Numbered from the stretch's first letter, positions 45,934-56,109 are shown. The stretch is DNA of 64,000 nt from Kiritimatiellales bacterium (GCA_041656295.1 JBBADV010000010.1:46034-110033), one strand, 5' to 3'. Numbers and translations are program-made. The notes: a model not told the origin generated them from the letters alone.

Positions 45934-46959
45934 TTACAAAGTCGCAATTGATTGACGATTAAGAATGTCTGCAGGGATGATCTTGTTTTGCCAGCGAAGT
46001 TTTGCCGGAGAATGCTGTATTCTTTTGAGCAGCAATTTTGCAGCAACATTTCCCAATTCAACAGGGTGTTGATCAAACGTGGAGAGAGGAGGGTTCAGGT
46101 ACGGACCCATATCGAGATTTCCAAATCCTAAAATGGAAATATCCTTAGGAATTTTAAAACCGGATTTGAGAACTGTGTTATACAGGCCGGCAGCAAAAGA
46201 ATCTTTAACACAGAACGCTGCTGTAATTTCAGGGTTGTTTTTCAGCGCCGCAAGCACATCATCATCGTGATATTCAAAATCGGTTTCGTTGATAACAGAA
46301 ACTTCAACATCTTTTGTCTTGGAAGCAATACTTAAAAAGCCATCCCGGCGATCCCGTCCAGTGCTGACAATATCACCGGATGCCACCAAAAGGAATTTTC
46401 GATGTCCTTTTGACATAAGAAAGGTGGCGGCTTGCTGTCCTGCTTCAAAGTCATTGCTGCCTACGAAATCGCAATGAACCTTTTCGAGGTTGCGATCTAT
46501 TGTGACGAGGGGAACACCTCGTTCAAAAACCTCCTTAAAGTAAATATCTGAAGCATCGTCATTAACAGGACGCAGAATTATTCCGTCAACGCGCAAGTCT
46601 AATAATCGCAGAAGTTGTTGATGTTCCTGCCGGATAGCCAGTTCGCCTAAATGCTGCTTAATCAGACTAAGCTGAATGCTGTACTCATGTTTAAGCAGAG
46701 TATCATGAATTCCAGCCAATACTTCTGTATAGAAACCAATATCTGCCGGAAAAATGACTCCAATATTCATGGTGCATCCGGTTTGAACCCCGCGGATTAA
46801 AAGATTAGGACGATATTTATGTCTGTTCGCAATCTGTCTGATTCGCTCGGCGGTGTCTTTCGCAACATGACCTGTTCCATTTAACGCGCGGGACGCAGTC
46901 ATGATGGATATGCCGGCTTCCTGTGCAATAGCTTTCAAACTGATCTGCCTGTTGTTCAT
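45934..46959 (-). CDS. LacI-family transcriptional regulator
   Basis: A 341-residue regulator with the LacI helix-turn-helix at its start (ISLKAIAQEAGISIMTASRA, about residues 5-24), the hinge helix (ERIRQIANRHKYRPNLLIRG) and a periplasmic-binding-like sugar domain (GVIFPADIGFYTEVLAGIHD onward). It is transcribed away from the GH95-sulfatase operon. The intergenic region holds a palindromic site with a central CG overlapping a promoter, so it most likely represses that operon until a sugar, perhaps fucose-derived, is present. The sugar cannot be deduced. Confidence 0.92.
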   Translation of the reverse strand: MNNRQISLKAIAQEAGISIMTASRALNGTGHVAKDTAERIRQIANRHKYRPNLLIRGVQTGCTMNIGVIFPADIGFYTEVLAGIHDTLLKHEYSIQLSLIKQHLGELAIRQEHQQLLRLLDLRVDGIILRPVNDDASDIYFKEVFERGVPLVTIDRNLEKVHCDFVGSNDFEAGQQAATFLMSKGHRKFLLVASGDIVSTGRDRRDGFLSIASKTKDVEVSVINETDFEYHDDDVLAALKNNPEITAAFCVKDSFAAGLYNTVLKSGFKIPKDISILGFGNLDMGPYLNPPLSTFDQHPVELGNVAAKLLLKRIQHSPAKLRWQNKIIPADILNRQSIATL

Positions 46960-46988
46960 GAAGAATTGATACTATTATCCAAATGAAG

Positions 46989-47016
46989 TTGACAATTTAA
47001 AAACGATTGTTAATAG
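46989..47016 (+). promoter_or_regulatory. Promoter overlapping a candidate LacI-type operator
   Basis: TTGACA (46989-46994) and TAATAG (47011-47016) are 16 bases apart and form a good sigma-70-type promoter for the GH95 operon. Between them TTTAAAAAC and GATTGTTAA (46996-47013) meet at a central CG, six of nine positions being mirror-symmetric, in the style of LacI/PurR-family operators. A regulator bound here would block the promoter. Confidence 0.55.
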
Positions 47017-47051
47017 TAACAGAATTGCAATCTACCAAGGATGGAAATTTT

Positions 47052-49379
47052 GTGAATTCAACGTTTTTGAAATTTGAAACTGCGGCGCATACATGGCGTG
47101 ATGCACTTCCCTGTGGTAATGGTGTTTTAGGGGCTCTTATTTTCGGACGGATTGTAAAAGAACGGATTTTGTTGAATCATGAAGCATTGTGGTCCAGAGG
47201 GAACACGCCGCCGGTTCCTGAAACGTCTGAATATCTGACTGAGCTTCGCTGCCTGCTGGAAGAAGGACGGTTTGCCGAGGCGGACCGATTTATTCCGTCT
47301 ATATGGGAAAAAGAGGGGTTTACGGCAGACCCGGCGCATTTTATGCCTGGCCCGGATGTGCAGATTGAATATCACCCGGAGCATCCGTTTGAGCAATATT
47401 CAGCAACACTGGATTTAAGAACAGGCGAGGGAGTGGTTTGCTGGAAGGAAAATCGCTATAGACTGGATCGCCGTGCGTTTGTTTCTCGTGTTAACAATGT
47501 ACTGGTGGTTCGATTTTCGACCGAAAATCCGGAAGGTCTGGATGTGTTGTTTTCGTTAGGGAAGCATGACCCGTTGGATTCTTGTGAATATGGAAATTTC
47601 GGGGGAATGGGCTGTCCGGAAACAAAGTTGATTTATAGCAAAAACGGGATGCATCTGAAAGCTGTTTCCGAAGATGGCACAGCCTATGATGCCGAGTTGA
47701 GAATTTATGGAACGGCACCTATTCCTGAAAAAAACGGACTGAGGGTCAAGGGCTGTATGTCGGTTACGGTTTTAGTGGGTCTGACTCCTTTATGTAATTC
47801 TCTACGGGTAATCAGGCCAAAATTTCCGGAATCGATCTGCTATGAAACGATGAGGAGTGCGCATGCGGCTCTGCATGCGGAATTGATGGACAGGGTGACG
47901 TTTTCGCTGTCACCGACGCCGGACGATTCAAACGAGCGAATGTTGCTGGATGCGATGCAGGGGCGGCTTTCTCATGCCTTGACGGAAAAACTGTTTTATT
48001 ACGGACGTTATCTGTTGATAAGCAGTTCGAGTGGTCAGGCGGTCTATCCGGCGCACCTGCAGGGCATCTGGAACGGAGATTACAAACCGGCATGGACCTG
48101 CGGATTGTTTAATAATGAAAATGTGCAGATGAACTACTGGGCGGCCTTGGCTGGCAATCTGCATGAAGCTCTGCTTCCGATGTTTTATGCGTTTGAATCA
48201 CTGACTGATCATTTTCGTGAAAATGCGCAACGCATGTACGGTTGTCGTGGTTTTCTCATTCCCCTGTTCATGAATCCACGTAGCGGACGGAAGCACAATC
48301 CTCAGCCACATGCGGTCTATTGGACTGCAGGAGGTGGTTGGATTTCGCAGCATTTTTACGATTATAGTCTTTATACCGGTGATGAGGAGTTTTTGAGAAA
48401 GAGGGCTTTACCATTCATGCAGGAGGCGGCCCAGTTCTATGAAGATTTTTTCAAAGAAGGAGCAAACGGCTTTTGGGTCAGTGCGCCATCGCAGTCGCCG
48501 GAAAATCATCCGTTAGGCAATTTTGTAGAATCGGGAAAGATTTGGGTTTGTGTGGATTCCACGATGGACTTTGCGGTCGCCAAGGAACTGTTTACAAACC
48601 TGATTGAAGCCTCTGTTCGTTTGGGAATAAATGAGGGGCATCTTCCGCGCTGGAAGGCATTTATTGAAAAAATTCCGCCATACCGGCTTAACGGAGACGG
48701 CGCAATTGCAGAGTGGATAGATCCTCGATTTTTGGATAACTATCATCATCGTCACATGTCGCATCTCTATGGATTGTTTCCTGGACGGGAAATCTGTCCG
48801 GTGCGTCGTCCGGACTTGTTTGCTGCCTGCCGCACTGCTGTCGAAAAACGACTGTTAATTGGAATTGAACAGCAAACCGGATGGTCCTTTGCGCACATGG
48901 CTGCGGTTTACGCCCGGTTGGGCAAGGGGAGCCGCTCACTTGAATGCATTCGTCTACTCGCTAGATCCTGTCTCGGTAAAAACTTCTTCACATATCACAA
49001 TAGCGATCTGGAAATGGGGATTACTCAGTCGTTGATTCAGGGGATGCCCGCTCCGTTTCAGATTGATGCCAACCTCGGGATCACAGCGGCTGTTTTGGAG
49101 ATGCTGCTCTTTTCCCGCCCCGGATTTATTCACCTGCTGCCTGCGCTGCCTGCGGAATGGACCGAAGGAACCGCGAGTGGCATTTGTGCCGTCGGAGGGG
49201 TGTCCGCTGATATCGAATGGAATCTGTCCGATGCCCGTGCACGGCTGACTGCAAAAAAAGAGACCGAACTTAGTGTGAAGTTCGAAGGCGATTTACAATT
49301 GGAGAAAATTCTTCTGAGACCGGATACACCGCTGACCCTAACTTTTAACCGGAAAGGAAAACTGAATGAAAGAGATTAA
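47052..49379 (+). CDS. GH95-family glycoside hydrolase (alpha-L-fucosidase-like)
   Basis: A roughly 775-residue inverting glycoside hydrolase. It starts with the N-terminal beta domain (DALPCGNGVLGALIFGRI, ILLNHEALWSRG), followed by an (alpha/alpha)6 barrel. The pattern NNENVQMNYW (near residue 375) holds the two conserved asparagines of the GH95 site, SPEN the catalytic glutamate region, and FQIDANLG the conserved aspartate. GH95 enzymes release alpha-1,2-fucose or alpha-L-galactose. No signal peptide is seen, so it may act in the cytoplasm. I prefer the GTG at 47052, preceded by AAGGATGG; a TTG at 47007 is in frame. The end overlaps the sulfatase start by 14 bases. Confidence 0.87.
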   Translation: MNSTFLKFETAAHTWRDALPCGNGVLGALIFGRIVKERILLNHEALWSRGNTPPVPETSEYLTELRCLLEEGRFAEADRFIPSIWEKEGFTADPAHFMPGPDVQIEYHPEHPFEQYSATLDLRTGEGVVCWKENRYRLDRRAFVSRVNNVLVVRFSTENPEGLDVLFSLGKHDPLDSCEYGNFGGMGCPETKLIYSKNGMHLKAVSEDGTAYDAELRIYGTAPIPEKNGLRVKGCMSVTVLVGLTPLCNSLRVIRPKFPESICYETMRSAHAALHAELMDRVTFSLSPTPDDSNERMLLDAMQGRLSHALTEKLFYYGRYLLISSSSGQAVYPAHLQGIWNGDYKPAWTCGLFNNENVQMNYWAALAGNLHEALLPMFYAFESLTDHFRENAQRMYGCRGFLIPLFMNPRSGRKHNPQPHAVYWTAGGGWISQHFYDYSLYTGDEEFLRKRALPFMQEAAQFYEDFFKEGANGFWVSAPSQSPENHPLGNFVESGKIWVCVDSTMDFAVAKELFTNLIEASVRLGINEGHLPRWKAFIEKIPPYRLNGDGAIAEWIDPRFLDNYHHRHMSHLYGLFPGREICPVRRPDLFAACRTAVEKRLLIGIEQQTGWSFAHMAAVYARLGKGSRSLECIRLLARSCLGKNFFTYHNSDLEMGITQSLIQGMPAPFQIDANLGITAAVLEMLLFSRPGFIHLLPALPAEWTEGTASGICAVGGVSADIEWNLSDARARLTAKKETELSVKFEGDLQLEKILLRPDTPLTLTFNRKGKLNERD

Positions 49380-50757
49380 AACCGTTTTAACAGCAGGATT
49401 CGGAGCTGTACTCCCATACTTGTCTATACAGGCTGGAATTCAAAAGCCGAACTTTATTTTTCTTTTTGCGGATGATCTTGGCTGGGGAGATCTGGGTTGC
49501 TATGGCAACAGACAGATCAAAACACCGAACATCGATTCGTTGGCCCGCGAGGGGACGCTGTTCACTCAGGGATATGCGTCTGCATCAGTCTGCTCGCCAA
49601 GCCGGGCAGCCTGTTTGACTGGTTTATTTCCGGCTCGGGCCGATATTCACGGACATTTTGAGGCGTCGAAAAATGCAGCACGCGGTATGCCGGATTCTCT
49701 TAATCCGGAACTCCCGTTTTTGCCGCAAATATTGCAGTCCGCAGGTTACAAAACAGCTCACTTTGGGAAATGGCATCTTGGGATTGAAGATGCTTCTCTC
49801 TATGGATTTGATGTCGCCAAAACAACTAACGGAGGCGGCAAGGATCGCTATAAAATGCCTAACGGATTCGATTGTTTTTTTCGTGATTCCTCTGAAGTTT
49901 GTGTAAATGACAGTATAACGTTTCTGGAAGAAAATCACGCTCGGCCGTTTTATTTGCAGCTTTGGTTTCTTGAGCCGCACGCACCTAATCTGCCGCATGA
50001 ACAGTTCATCAAACTTTATAAAGAACCGGGAGGCATTCCGGAGGAACTTATTATTCCCGATCCGCTTATTCGCTACAGGGCTGTTGTTTCAAATATGGAT
50101 TATCATATTGGACGGTTAATGAAGAAATTGGACGAACTGGGATTGCGTGAAAATACCATCATTGTTCTGTTGAGCGACAATGGCCCTGAAGATCATCATA
50201 TTTCAGGAAAAGCCAATACATTGGGAATGGGTGAGCCGGGCCCGTTCCGGGGGCGTAAACGCAGTTTGTATGAAGGCGGCGTGCGGGTGCCGTTTATTGT
50301 CCGCTGGCCGGGCGTAACGCCGGAGGGCAAAGTCGATAACGACAGCATCGTAGGCTGTATTGATCTATTTCCGACGTTTGCGGCACTGGCCGGTGTGGAT
50401 ATCTCCGGCATTGAACTGGATGGTCAGGATATTACACCCGCATTGCGCGGACAGCCGTTTGAGCGTACGAAACCGCTGCTGTGGGAGTGGCGCTATGAAA
50501 TCAAAGGGTACACAGTCAATATCAGTCCGACTCATGCGGTTCGTCTCGGAAAGTGGAAATTTTATATAAATTGCGACGGTTCGCGAAAAGAACTTTATGA
50601 TGTGCAGAATTCTCATCTGGAGACGGATAACCTGGCACGTCAATATCCGGAGATCGTAAGCCGAAAGGAGAAGATAATTATAGATTGGCGATCTACGATT
50701 CCCGAGTGGAGCGGAGATGCCGATGCCGGCAAACAAGATTATCCGTGGCCGGAGTAA
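49366..50757 (+). CDS. Sulfatase with formylglycine motif (first of two)
   Basis: The 463-residue enzyme belongs to the type I (S1) sulfatase family. A hydrophobic start (residues 5-22) looks like a signal peptide. FADDLGWGDLGCYG holds the calcium-binding aspartates, and CSPSRAACLTG (Cys76) is the CXPSR site converted to formylglycine. Then HFGKWHLG and LLSDNGPEDH complete the active site. It removes sulfate esters from a glycan, presumably before the fucosidase can act. An anaerobic or FGE-type maturase is not in the window. Translation is coupled to the GH95 gene. Confidence 0.92.
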   Translation: MKEIKTVLTAGFGAVLPYLSIQAGIQKPNFIFLFADDLGWGDLGCYGNRQIKTPNIDSLAREGTLFTQGYASASVCSPSRAACLTGLFPARADIHGHFEASKNAARGMPDSLNPELPFLPQILQSAGYKTAHFGKWHLGIEDASLYGFDVAKTTNGGGKDRYKMPNGFDCFFRDSSEVCVNDSITFLEENHARPFYLQLWFLEPHAPNLPHEQFIKLYKEPGGIPEELIIPDPLIRYRAVVSNMDYHIGRLMKKLDELGLRENTIIVLLSDNGPEDHHISGKANTLGMGEPGPFRGRKRSLYEGGVRVPFIVRWPGVTPEGKVDNDSIVGCIDLFPTFAALAGVDISGIELDGQDITPALRGQPFERTKPLLWEWRYEIKGYTVNISPTHAVRLGKWKFYINCDGSRKELYDVQNSHLETDNLARQYPEIVSRKEKIIIDWRSTIPEWSGDADAGKQDYPWPE

Positions 50758-50768
50758 CGAGGAATTTG

Positions 50769-52109
50769 ATGAAAAAACAAATACGAATAAATCCATGGAA
50801 ATTTGTTCCGACCTCAACGATATTTGCGGCGTTAGTTTGGGGAACGGCACAAACAATTCCCGGCCTGCTTTTAAAAAGTATAAATGCACCGAACACGATC
50901 GTCGGGCTGACAAGTCTGCTCGGACTTCCCATTGCATTTCGTTTCATTTTCGGGCCGCTGGTGGACAGACGGGGAACCAAGCGTAACTGGACACTTAATC
51001 TGCAGAGTGTTCTTGCGGGAATGATGATGGGTCTGGCTGTGCTTTGCGGGTTTTCAGTGATCACGGATATGTCGGCGTGGCTGTTGCAGGTGCTGATGGT
51101 GCTGTTCGCCGGGTTGGCTATGATCAGTGCATTCAATGATCTTGGGTGGGGCGGATTTTTTCTTGCGGCGGTGGATGAGCGTGAAAAAGCGCTTTTTACC
51201 GGCATCAATGCAACTTGTGTACGGCTGGCCAATCTTTTTTCCTACGGTTTTATGGTATCACTGGCTGGTAAAATCGGCGCAAAGACAGGGGAAGTAATGG
51301 CGGGGTGGGCAGTATGTTTCGCCACTTTCGGGCTGATTCAAGCCGGTCTTATGATTTATCATCGATTTGTATATCCCTATCCGGTGCTGGATCGTCCGGT
51401 AAGTATTGTAGAGCGAAAGTCGTTTTTTAAAGTATTTGCCAACTTCTTTGACCAACCACGCCCGTGGGTGATTATTTCCTTTGTCTTTCTATATAGGTTG
51501 GGTGAGGGATTGCTGGCTCCCATGAAAGTCCCGTTTCTAATGGATCCTCCTGCAGCAGGAGGCTTGGGGCTGTCACTTGAGCAGATTGGTATAATGAATG
51601 GAATTTTTTCCATGATAGCCATGATGCTCGGCGGGATTTGGGGCGGGATCCTGGTGAAGAAATATGGATTACGTAAAACAATTTGGCCGTTTGCCTTTTT
51701 GCTGACTCTCCCGAATTTCGGTTTTGTCTGGCTGGCGTTATCGCCGGATTTTACAGAAATAAATGTGCTGGGAACGGCGATCAACCTATGGGCACAAGTT
51801 GCATTGTGCTTTGAATCATTCGGCTATGGAATGGGTTTTGCCTCTTTTGGGTTTCTGCATTGCGAGGCGTCACGGGGACCGTATCGCGCCACTTTTTTTG
51901 CGATGATGGGGGGAGTGATGTCGATCAGCTGGATTTTAGCAGGGAGTTTGAGTGGTTTTATTCAGACTCAGGTCGGCTATGTATGGCTTTTTCTGCTAAG
52001 TGTGATTTTTTCGATTCCGGGAATTGTGATCATTGCCTGGCTTCCGCTTAAGGAATTTGAAGAACGCGGGCGGCAGGAAGATGCGGCGCGTAAATTGTCG
52101 GAAGCTTAA
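50769..52109 (+). CDS. MFS transporter in the GH95-sulfatase operon
   Basis: About 446 residues with twelve predicted membrane helices. The first cytoplasmic loop reads FGPLVDRRGTKRNW, the MFS GXLaDrxGrk motif, after GLTSLLGLPIAFRFI. The overall pattern is closest to AmpG/PucC-like permeases. I place the start at the ATG at 50769, preceded by GAGGAA; the frame extends 28 codons further upstream into the sulfatase gene without a good site. It most likely imports the mono- or oligosaccharide released by the operon's enzymes. It is 11 bases from the sulfatase and 14 from the next gene. Confidence 0.87.
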   Translation: MKKQIRINPWKFVPTSTIFAALVWGTAQTIPGLLLKSINAPNTIVGLTSLLGLPIAFRFIFGPLVDRRGTKRNWTLNLQSVLAGMMMGLAVLCGFSVITDMSAWLLQVLMVLFAGLAMISAFNDLGWGGFFLAAVDEREKALFTGINATCVRLANLFSYGFMVSLAGKIGAKTGEVMAGWAVCFATFGLIQAGLMIYHRFVYPYPVLDRPVSIVERKSFFKVFANFFDQPRPWVIISFVFLYRLGEGLLAPMKVPFLMDPPAAGGLGLSLEQIGIMNGIFSMIAMMLGGIWGGILVKKYGLRKTIWPFAFLLTLPNFGFVWLALSPDFTEINVLGTAINLWAQVALCFESFGYGMGFASFGFLHCEASRGPYRATFFAMMGGVMSISWILAGSLSGFIQTQVGYVWLFLLSVIFSIPGIVIIAWLPLKEFEERGRQEDAARKLSEA

Positions 52110-52123
52110 AACAGAAAGGGATT

Positions 52124-54427
52124 ATGAAAAATTCAGTAATCAGGATTAGGTTGATGTTGATTCTGCCAGTAGTTGTCGGGTTTGCAGTCTGGAGCAAGAG
52201 CGTTAATCATGATGAAATGATCACGCTTTATGTTGCGCCAAACGGGAGCGATGCTTTCACCGGGACAAGCGACAAGCCTTTTGCAACATTGGCACGTGCA
52301 CGGGATGCCGTACGCGAAATAAAAAAAACTGAGCACAGTGACATAACCATTATACTTAGCGGCGGATATCACAGCATTTCCGAGACGCTGGTTTTTGGGC
52401 TGGAGGACAGTGCTGTTGATGGACAGATGATTACTTATAAAGCTGCGACAGATGAACAGCCTGTGCTGAGCGGCGGAACGATGTTGTCCGGCTGGCGGCG
52501 TACAGACCTGCCGGGCAACATTTGGGTGGCGGATTTTCCAAACGGTGCGAAAAATTGTCTGACACTGTACAGTGGTGAAATCCGCCTTCCGCGCGCGCGC
52601 GGCAAAAGTTTTACATCGACAAAAGAGTATAAACGAACCGAAATGTCAGGGCCGGTTACGGATACGATTGAATTTCCGCCCGGTGCAGTAAAAAATTACA
52701 CCGATTTAAACTCTGCGGAAGTTGTAGTCCGTACCAGCGCGGCGTGGGCGATGAATATTTTACCGTTGCTTTCAGTGGATGAAGCGGCGGGAATTGCCAA
52801 AACGGCTCCGTGCAATTATGCGCTTGGACGTATTTTGAGCAGTCCTCCAACCTCTGATGATATGTGGGTGGAGAATGTGCTGGCCGAATTAGACTCTCCT
52901 GGAGAGTGGGTTTCGCATCCGGATGAGGGTAAAATTTATTATTGGCCTCTGACCGGCGGGGAACCTTCCAACGTGGTTTTCCCGATGGTCACGGAGATTG
53001 TAAGAGTAGAGGGGGTTATTGATTATGATGGACCCTCGGATATGCCTGTCAAAGGAATTCGTTTCGAAGGATTATCTTTTATGCATACAGACAGGATGGC
53101 GACGCCTGATAACATCAAGGGGAATGGACTTCAACATGGGTGGGATTATTTTGATTCGCCGAATGCAATGTTGCGTTTCAGAGGAGCAGAAAACTGTGAA
53201 GTAAAAAACTGCCGGTTTACAGCAGGAGGTGACAATGGAATCCGTCTGGATCTACATGCGCAAAACATTACGATTGAAAATTCGTTATTCTATCATCTTG
53301 GCGGTGCGGCCGCTGTGTTCTCCGGATACGGATTGGGTACAAAAGATGTTAATAAAAATAATGTATTTGTAAATAATCACGCTCACCATGTCAGCGAACT
53401 GAAAAAGGATCGACCGGCACTGTTTGTATGGCAGAGCGGCGGAAACCGGATTGAAAACAACCTGATCCATGATGTGCCTTATGTCGCAATTTCCGTTAGT
53501 TGCCGTGCAGCGATTGAGGGTACAGGGGAAGCGTATCTCAGCCGCAGGGAGAATGAGATTTCCGGCGATTATTCCAGAACCGCCGACTATGAAGGCTGGA
53601 TGTCCCGTGAGGGTTTCTGGCATGGCCGTGATAACGTTGTCGTATCAAATGAAATATTTTCCGCAGTCGAAACTATTGCGGATGGCAATCCGGTTTATAT
53701 TTCCGGTACAGCCGGGGGGAATGTTGTCCGGCAGAATTATATTCATGATTGCTGGTCATATAATGTGAATGCGGCAATCCGCTGTGATGATGATCAGCAC
53801 GAAACACTGATTGCAGAAAATTTAATTGTTGATGTTGCCGGCAGTGCAAGCGCCATTGTGACAAAGGGGAAAAATAATATAATCAATAATATTTGCATTG
53901 ATATTTATCGAAACGATAATGATTACCACGTCGGTTTACTGGCGCTTCGTTCCTATAAACCTGATGGAAGCTTAATCGAAAAAAATATTTTTATCTGCCC
54001 GGATCCTGAGCGAATTGTTGCTGTTATGGCGGGGAAAACCCGTCCGCAGATTGGCGGGGAGCAAATCGAATTAGCCGATTCGACATTACAAAAAAATATT
54101 TATTGGGCGCCGACCGACTCAATTTGGACAAAATACTATTTATTGGAAGCGCAGTTAAACGGAAGTGAAGAAAGCAGTCTTGTTATTGATCCACTATTAG
54201 CTGATGACTTTAGTTTCAAACCCGGATCTCCTGCATTGGAACTGGGAATTATTCCGGTAACAGCGGCAGGCAAGGGCGTTGATCGCTCTGTTTGGATGGA
54301 TAATCCGGCAGCGATGTCACGAGCTGCTGCTAACGAGGGGCTTAATCGTGCAAGAGAGCAGGGGGCAAAGGTGAAAAAAACGATTCAATCGGGTTCTGCA
54401 GGTATTAACGATGAGGCAGATCGATAA
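52124..54427 (+). CDS. Secreted right-handed parallel beta-helix protein
   Basis: A 767-residue protein with a hydrophobic N-terminus (about residues 6-24). The characteristic opening of parallel beta-helix enzymes follows, LYVAPNGSDAFTGTSDKPFA and LARARDAVREIKK. A long run of coils is visible (ENCEVKNCRFTAGGDNGIRL, ENSLFYHLGGAAAVFSG, NRIENNLIHDVPYVAISV, IAENLIVDV), with many Asn and Gly turns. Such proteins are often polysaccharide lyases or glycosidases of the PL6/GH120-like type, but no catalytic set can be assigned by eye. Its place in the operon indicates a glycan substrate outside the cytoplasm. Confidence 0.82.
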   Translation: MKNSVIRIRLMLILPVVVGFAVWSKSVNHDEMITLYVAPNGSDAFTGTSDKPFATLARARDAVREIKKTEHSDITIILSGGYHSISETLVFGLEDSAVDGQMITYKAATDEQPVLSGGTMLSGWRRTDLPGNIWVADFPNGAKNCLTLYSGEIRLPRARGKSFTSTKEYKRTEMSGPVTDTIEFPPGAVKNYTDLNSAEVVVRTSAAWAMNILPLLSVDEAAGIAKTAPCNYALGRILSSPPTSDDMWVENVLAELDSPGEWVSHPDEGKIYYWPLTGGEPSNVVFPMVTEIVRVEGVIDYDGPSDMPVKGIRFEGLSFMHTDRMATPDNIKGNGLQHGWDYFDSPNAMLRFRGAENCEVKNCRFTAGGDNGIRLDLHAQNITIENSLFYHLGGAAAVFSGYGLGTKDVNKNNVFVNNHAHHVSELKKDRPALFVWQSGGNRIENNLIHDVPYVAISVSCRAAIEGTGEAYLSRRENEISGDYSRTADYEGWMSREGFWHGRDNVVVSNEIFSAVETIADGNPVYISGTAGGNVVRQNYIHDCWSYNVNAAIRCDDDQHETLIAENLIVDVAGSASAIVTKGKNNIINNICIDIYRNDNDYHVGLLALRSYKPDGSLIEKNIFICPDPERIVAVMAGKTRPQIGGEQIELADSTLQKNIYWAPTDSIWTKYYLLEAQLNGSEESSLVIDPLLADDFSFKPGSPALELGIIPVTAAGKGVDRSVWMDNPAAMSRAAANEGLNRAREQGAKVKKTIQSGSAGINDEADR

Positions 54428-54496
54428 AAGCATTAATGAAACGCCCGGGATGTTTCAGTTATAAAGTGAGTATTTAACCAGAAGAGGAGGTAATCT

Positions 54497-55906
54497 ATGG
54501 AAGCAACCGTTGAAATCAATCAACCCTATATCGAAACAAATCAGCCGAATATTGTTTTTATTCTGACCGACCATTTCCGAAGGGATACGATCAGATCCGA
54601 GACAACACCAAATCTATCCCGTTTGGCGAGAGAGGGGGTCAATTTCCAGGCAGCATATACGGCATCGCCCCTTTGCCAGCCGGCACGCAATGCAATTATC
54701 GCCGGGAAATACAATTTTCAGACCGGTATTTGCGGCAATTCGTCGCCTCCGTTTAATGAAGTTTTGCGACATGACACGTTTATGTGGCATTTAAAACGTG
54801 GCGGGTATGCGACAGCGATGATCGGCAAACACCACTATATGGGGTTTCTCCCGGGAACGGATGCGGTTGAGTTGGCTCAAGAAGCTGTAAAAGATTATGG
54901 TTTTGATCATGTGGTGCAGGTTCTTGACGATTATGAAAACTGGAAAACCACAGATGCATATACACGGCATCTTGAATCAAAAGGGTTGCTTCAGCAGCTC
55001 CGTGATCGTTTTGCGAACTGGGATCATGGCAATCTGATTCATTGCTTCAGTGATGAAGGCGACACTGTGGACGGATTTGTCAGGAATCAGGCTTTGGCAT
55101 ATATTAAAGAGGCTTCGACCGATCAGCCATTCTATCTAAATGTCAGTTTTGTTGGGCCGCATCCGCCATACTGGTATCCAGCATCCTGTGAAACATATAA
55201 GCCGGAAGACATGCCGGTAACACCGCGTGACATACCGGCAGAAAGAGAGACTACAGCGTTTAACCGGGCGGCTTACATGAACCGATGTGCAGTGCTTGAC
55301 CGTTATGTTGGTGATCTGGTTGCCGCACTCAAAGCAAAAGGAGTTTATGACAACACCCTGATTCTTTTTTCATCCGATCATGGAGATATGCTGGGAGAAT
55401 TCGGCATTTGGGATAAACGGTATTTTTATGAACCCAGCGCAGGAATTCCTTTTATTTTATCGGGGTTCGGTATTTCCGGAGATAATCTTCATCGTGGGCG
55501 GCTGGATCGTTCTCTGGTCAGCAATCTTGACATCTACCCTACGTTTTTGGCTGCGGCAGGAATTGACATGCCGGAGAGTTCAAAAAGACCGGGGATTAAT
55601 CTGCTGGCCAAACTGAACGGGAATGATCGTTTAAAGCGCCGCGCTGTCTTTTCCGAACTAGGGACAGCGGTTATGGTACGCACTGGCACCTGGAAGTTGG
55701 TATATGATCCGCAAGCCGGAGGTATCCAATATTTGTTTAATCTAGCCAACGATCCGAATGAAGAGACCAATCTGGCGAATCTTCCCGGTTATGAGGCTGT
55801 AAGCTTGGACCTGGTTTCTCTTATTTTAAATGAACGCATCCGGCTTACTCAGTATGCCCATCTGAAAGAAGAGCAGAGGGTAATGCGGATATCTGTAGGT
55901 TATTGA
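54497..55906 (+). CDS. Sulfatase without a signal peptide (second of two)
   Basis: A 469-residue type I sulfatase. PNIVFILTDHFRRDT takes the place of the usual DDXG metal loop (aspartate followed by His). CQPARNAIIAGKYNFQTG (Cys60) is a CXPAR variant of the formylglycine site, and MIGKHHYMGF and FSSDHGDMLGEFG complete the active site. Unlike the first sulfatase there is no N-terminal hydrophobic segment, so the enzyme looks cytoplasmic, which would suit desulfation after uptake. A purine-rich AGAGGAGG ribosome site precedes the ATG. It is 70 bases from the beta-helix gene. Confidence 0.9.
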   Translation: MEATVEINQPYIETNQPNIVFILTDHFRRDTIRSETTPNLSRLAREGVNFQAAYTASPLCQPARNAIIAGKYNFQTGICGNSSPPFNEVLRHDTFMWHLKRGGYATAMIGKHHYMGFLPGTDAVELAQEAVKDYGFDHVVQVLDDYENWKTTDAYTRHLESKGLLQQLRDRFANWDHGNLIHCFSDEGDTVDGFVRNQALAYIKEASTDQPFYLNVSFVGPHPPYWYPASCETYKPEDMPVTPRDIPAERETTAFNRAAYMNRCAVLDRYVGDLVAALKAKGVYDNTLILFSSDHGDMLGEFGIWDKRYFYEPSAGIPFILSGFGISGDNLHRGRLDRSLVSNLDIYPTFLAAAGIDMPESSKRPGINLLAKLNGNDRLKRRAVFSELGTAVMVRTGTWKLVYDPQAGGIQYLFNLANDPNEETNLANLPGYEAVSLDLVSLILNERIRLTQYAHLKEEQRVMRISVGY

Positions 55907-55928
55907 TAAAATTCGAAAGGTATACGAT

Positions 55929-56013
55929 TTCTTATGAAATCGGAATGGCGACGCTGAATCTCGAAATGCCGTCGCGCGTGCCACGCACGGTATATTCAGC
56001 GGATCGAAAAAGA
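55929..56013 (+). pseudogene. Possible N-terminal remnant of a uroporphyrinogen-decarboxylase-like protein
   Basis: In the 200-base gap between the second sulfatase and the BNR gene, one frame reads YEIGMATLNLEMPSRVPRTV followed by YSADRKR and a stop. This resembles the opening of UroD-like methyltransferase proteins (…ALnlE.PDRVPRxEYS). Only about 28 residues remain, and they follow no clear start. The identification rests on this short stretch only. Confidence 0.3.
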
Positions 56014-56109
56014 TGATCTACACTGAAATGAAACGTTGTATGAGCATCGGTAAAAACCGTTTGGCGGGTTCATGCGAAGTAAAAATTCTAATGAATAAAG
56101 GGATTTAAA

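Noticed and set aside
45824..45952. Short plus-strand frame ending IAAGDYKVAID before the LacI gene end
   Set aside because: About 42 residues without start or recognisable family, overlapping the end of the regulator gene; probably debris, but not supportable.
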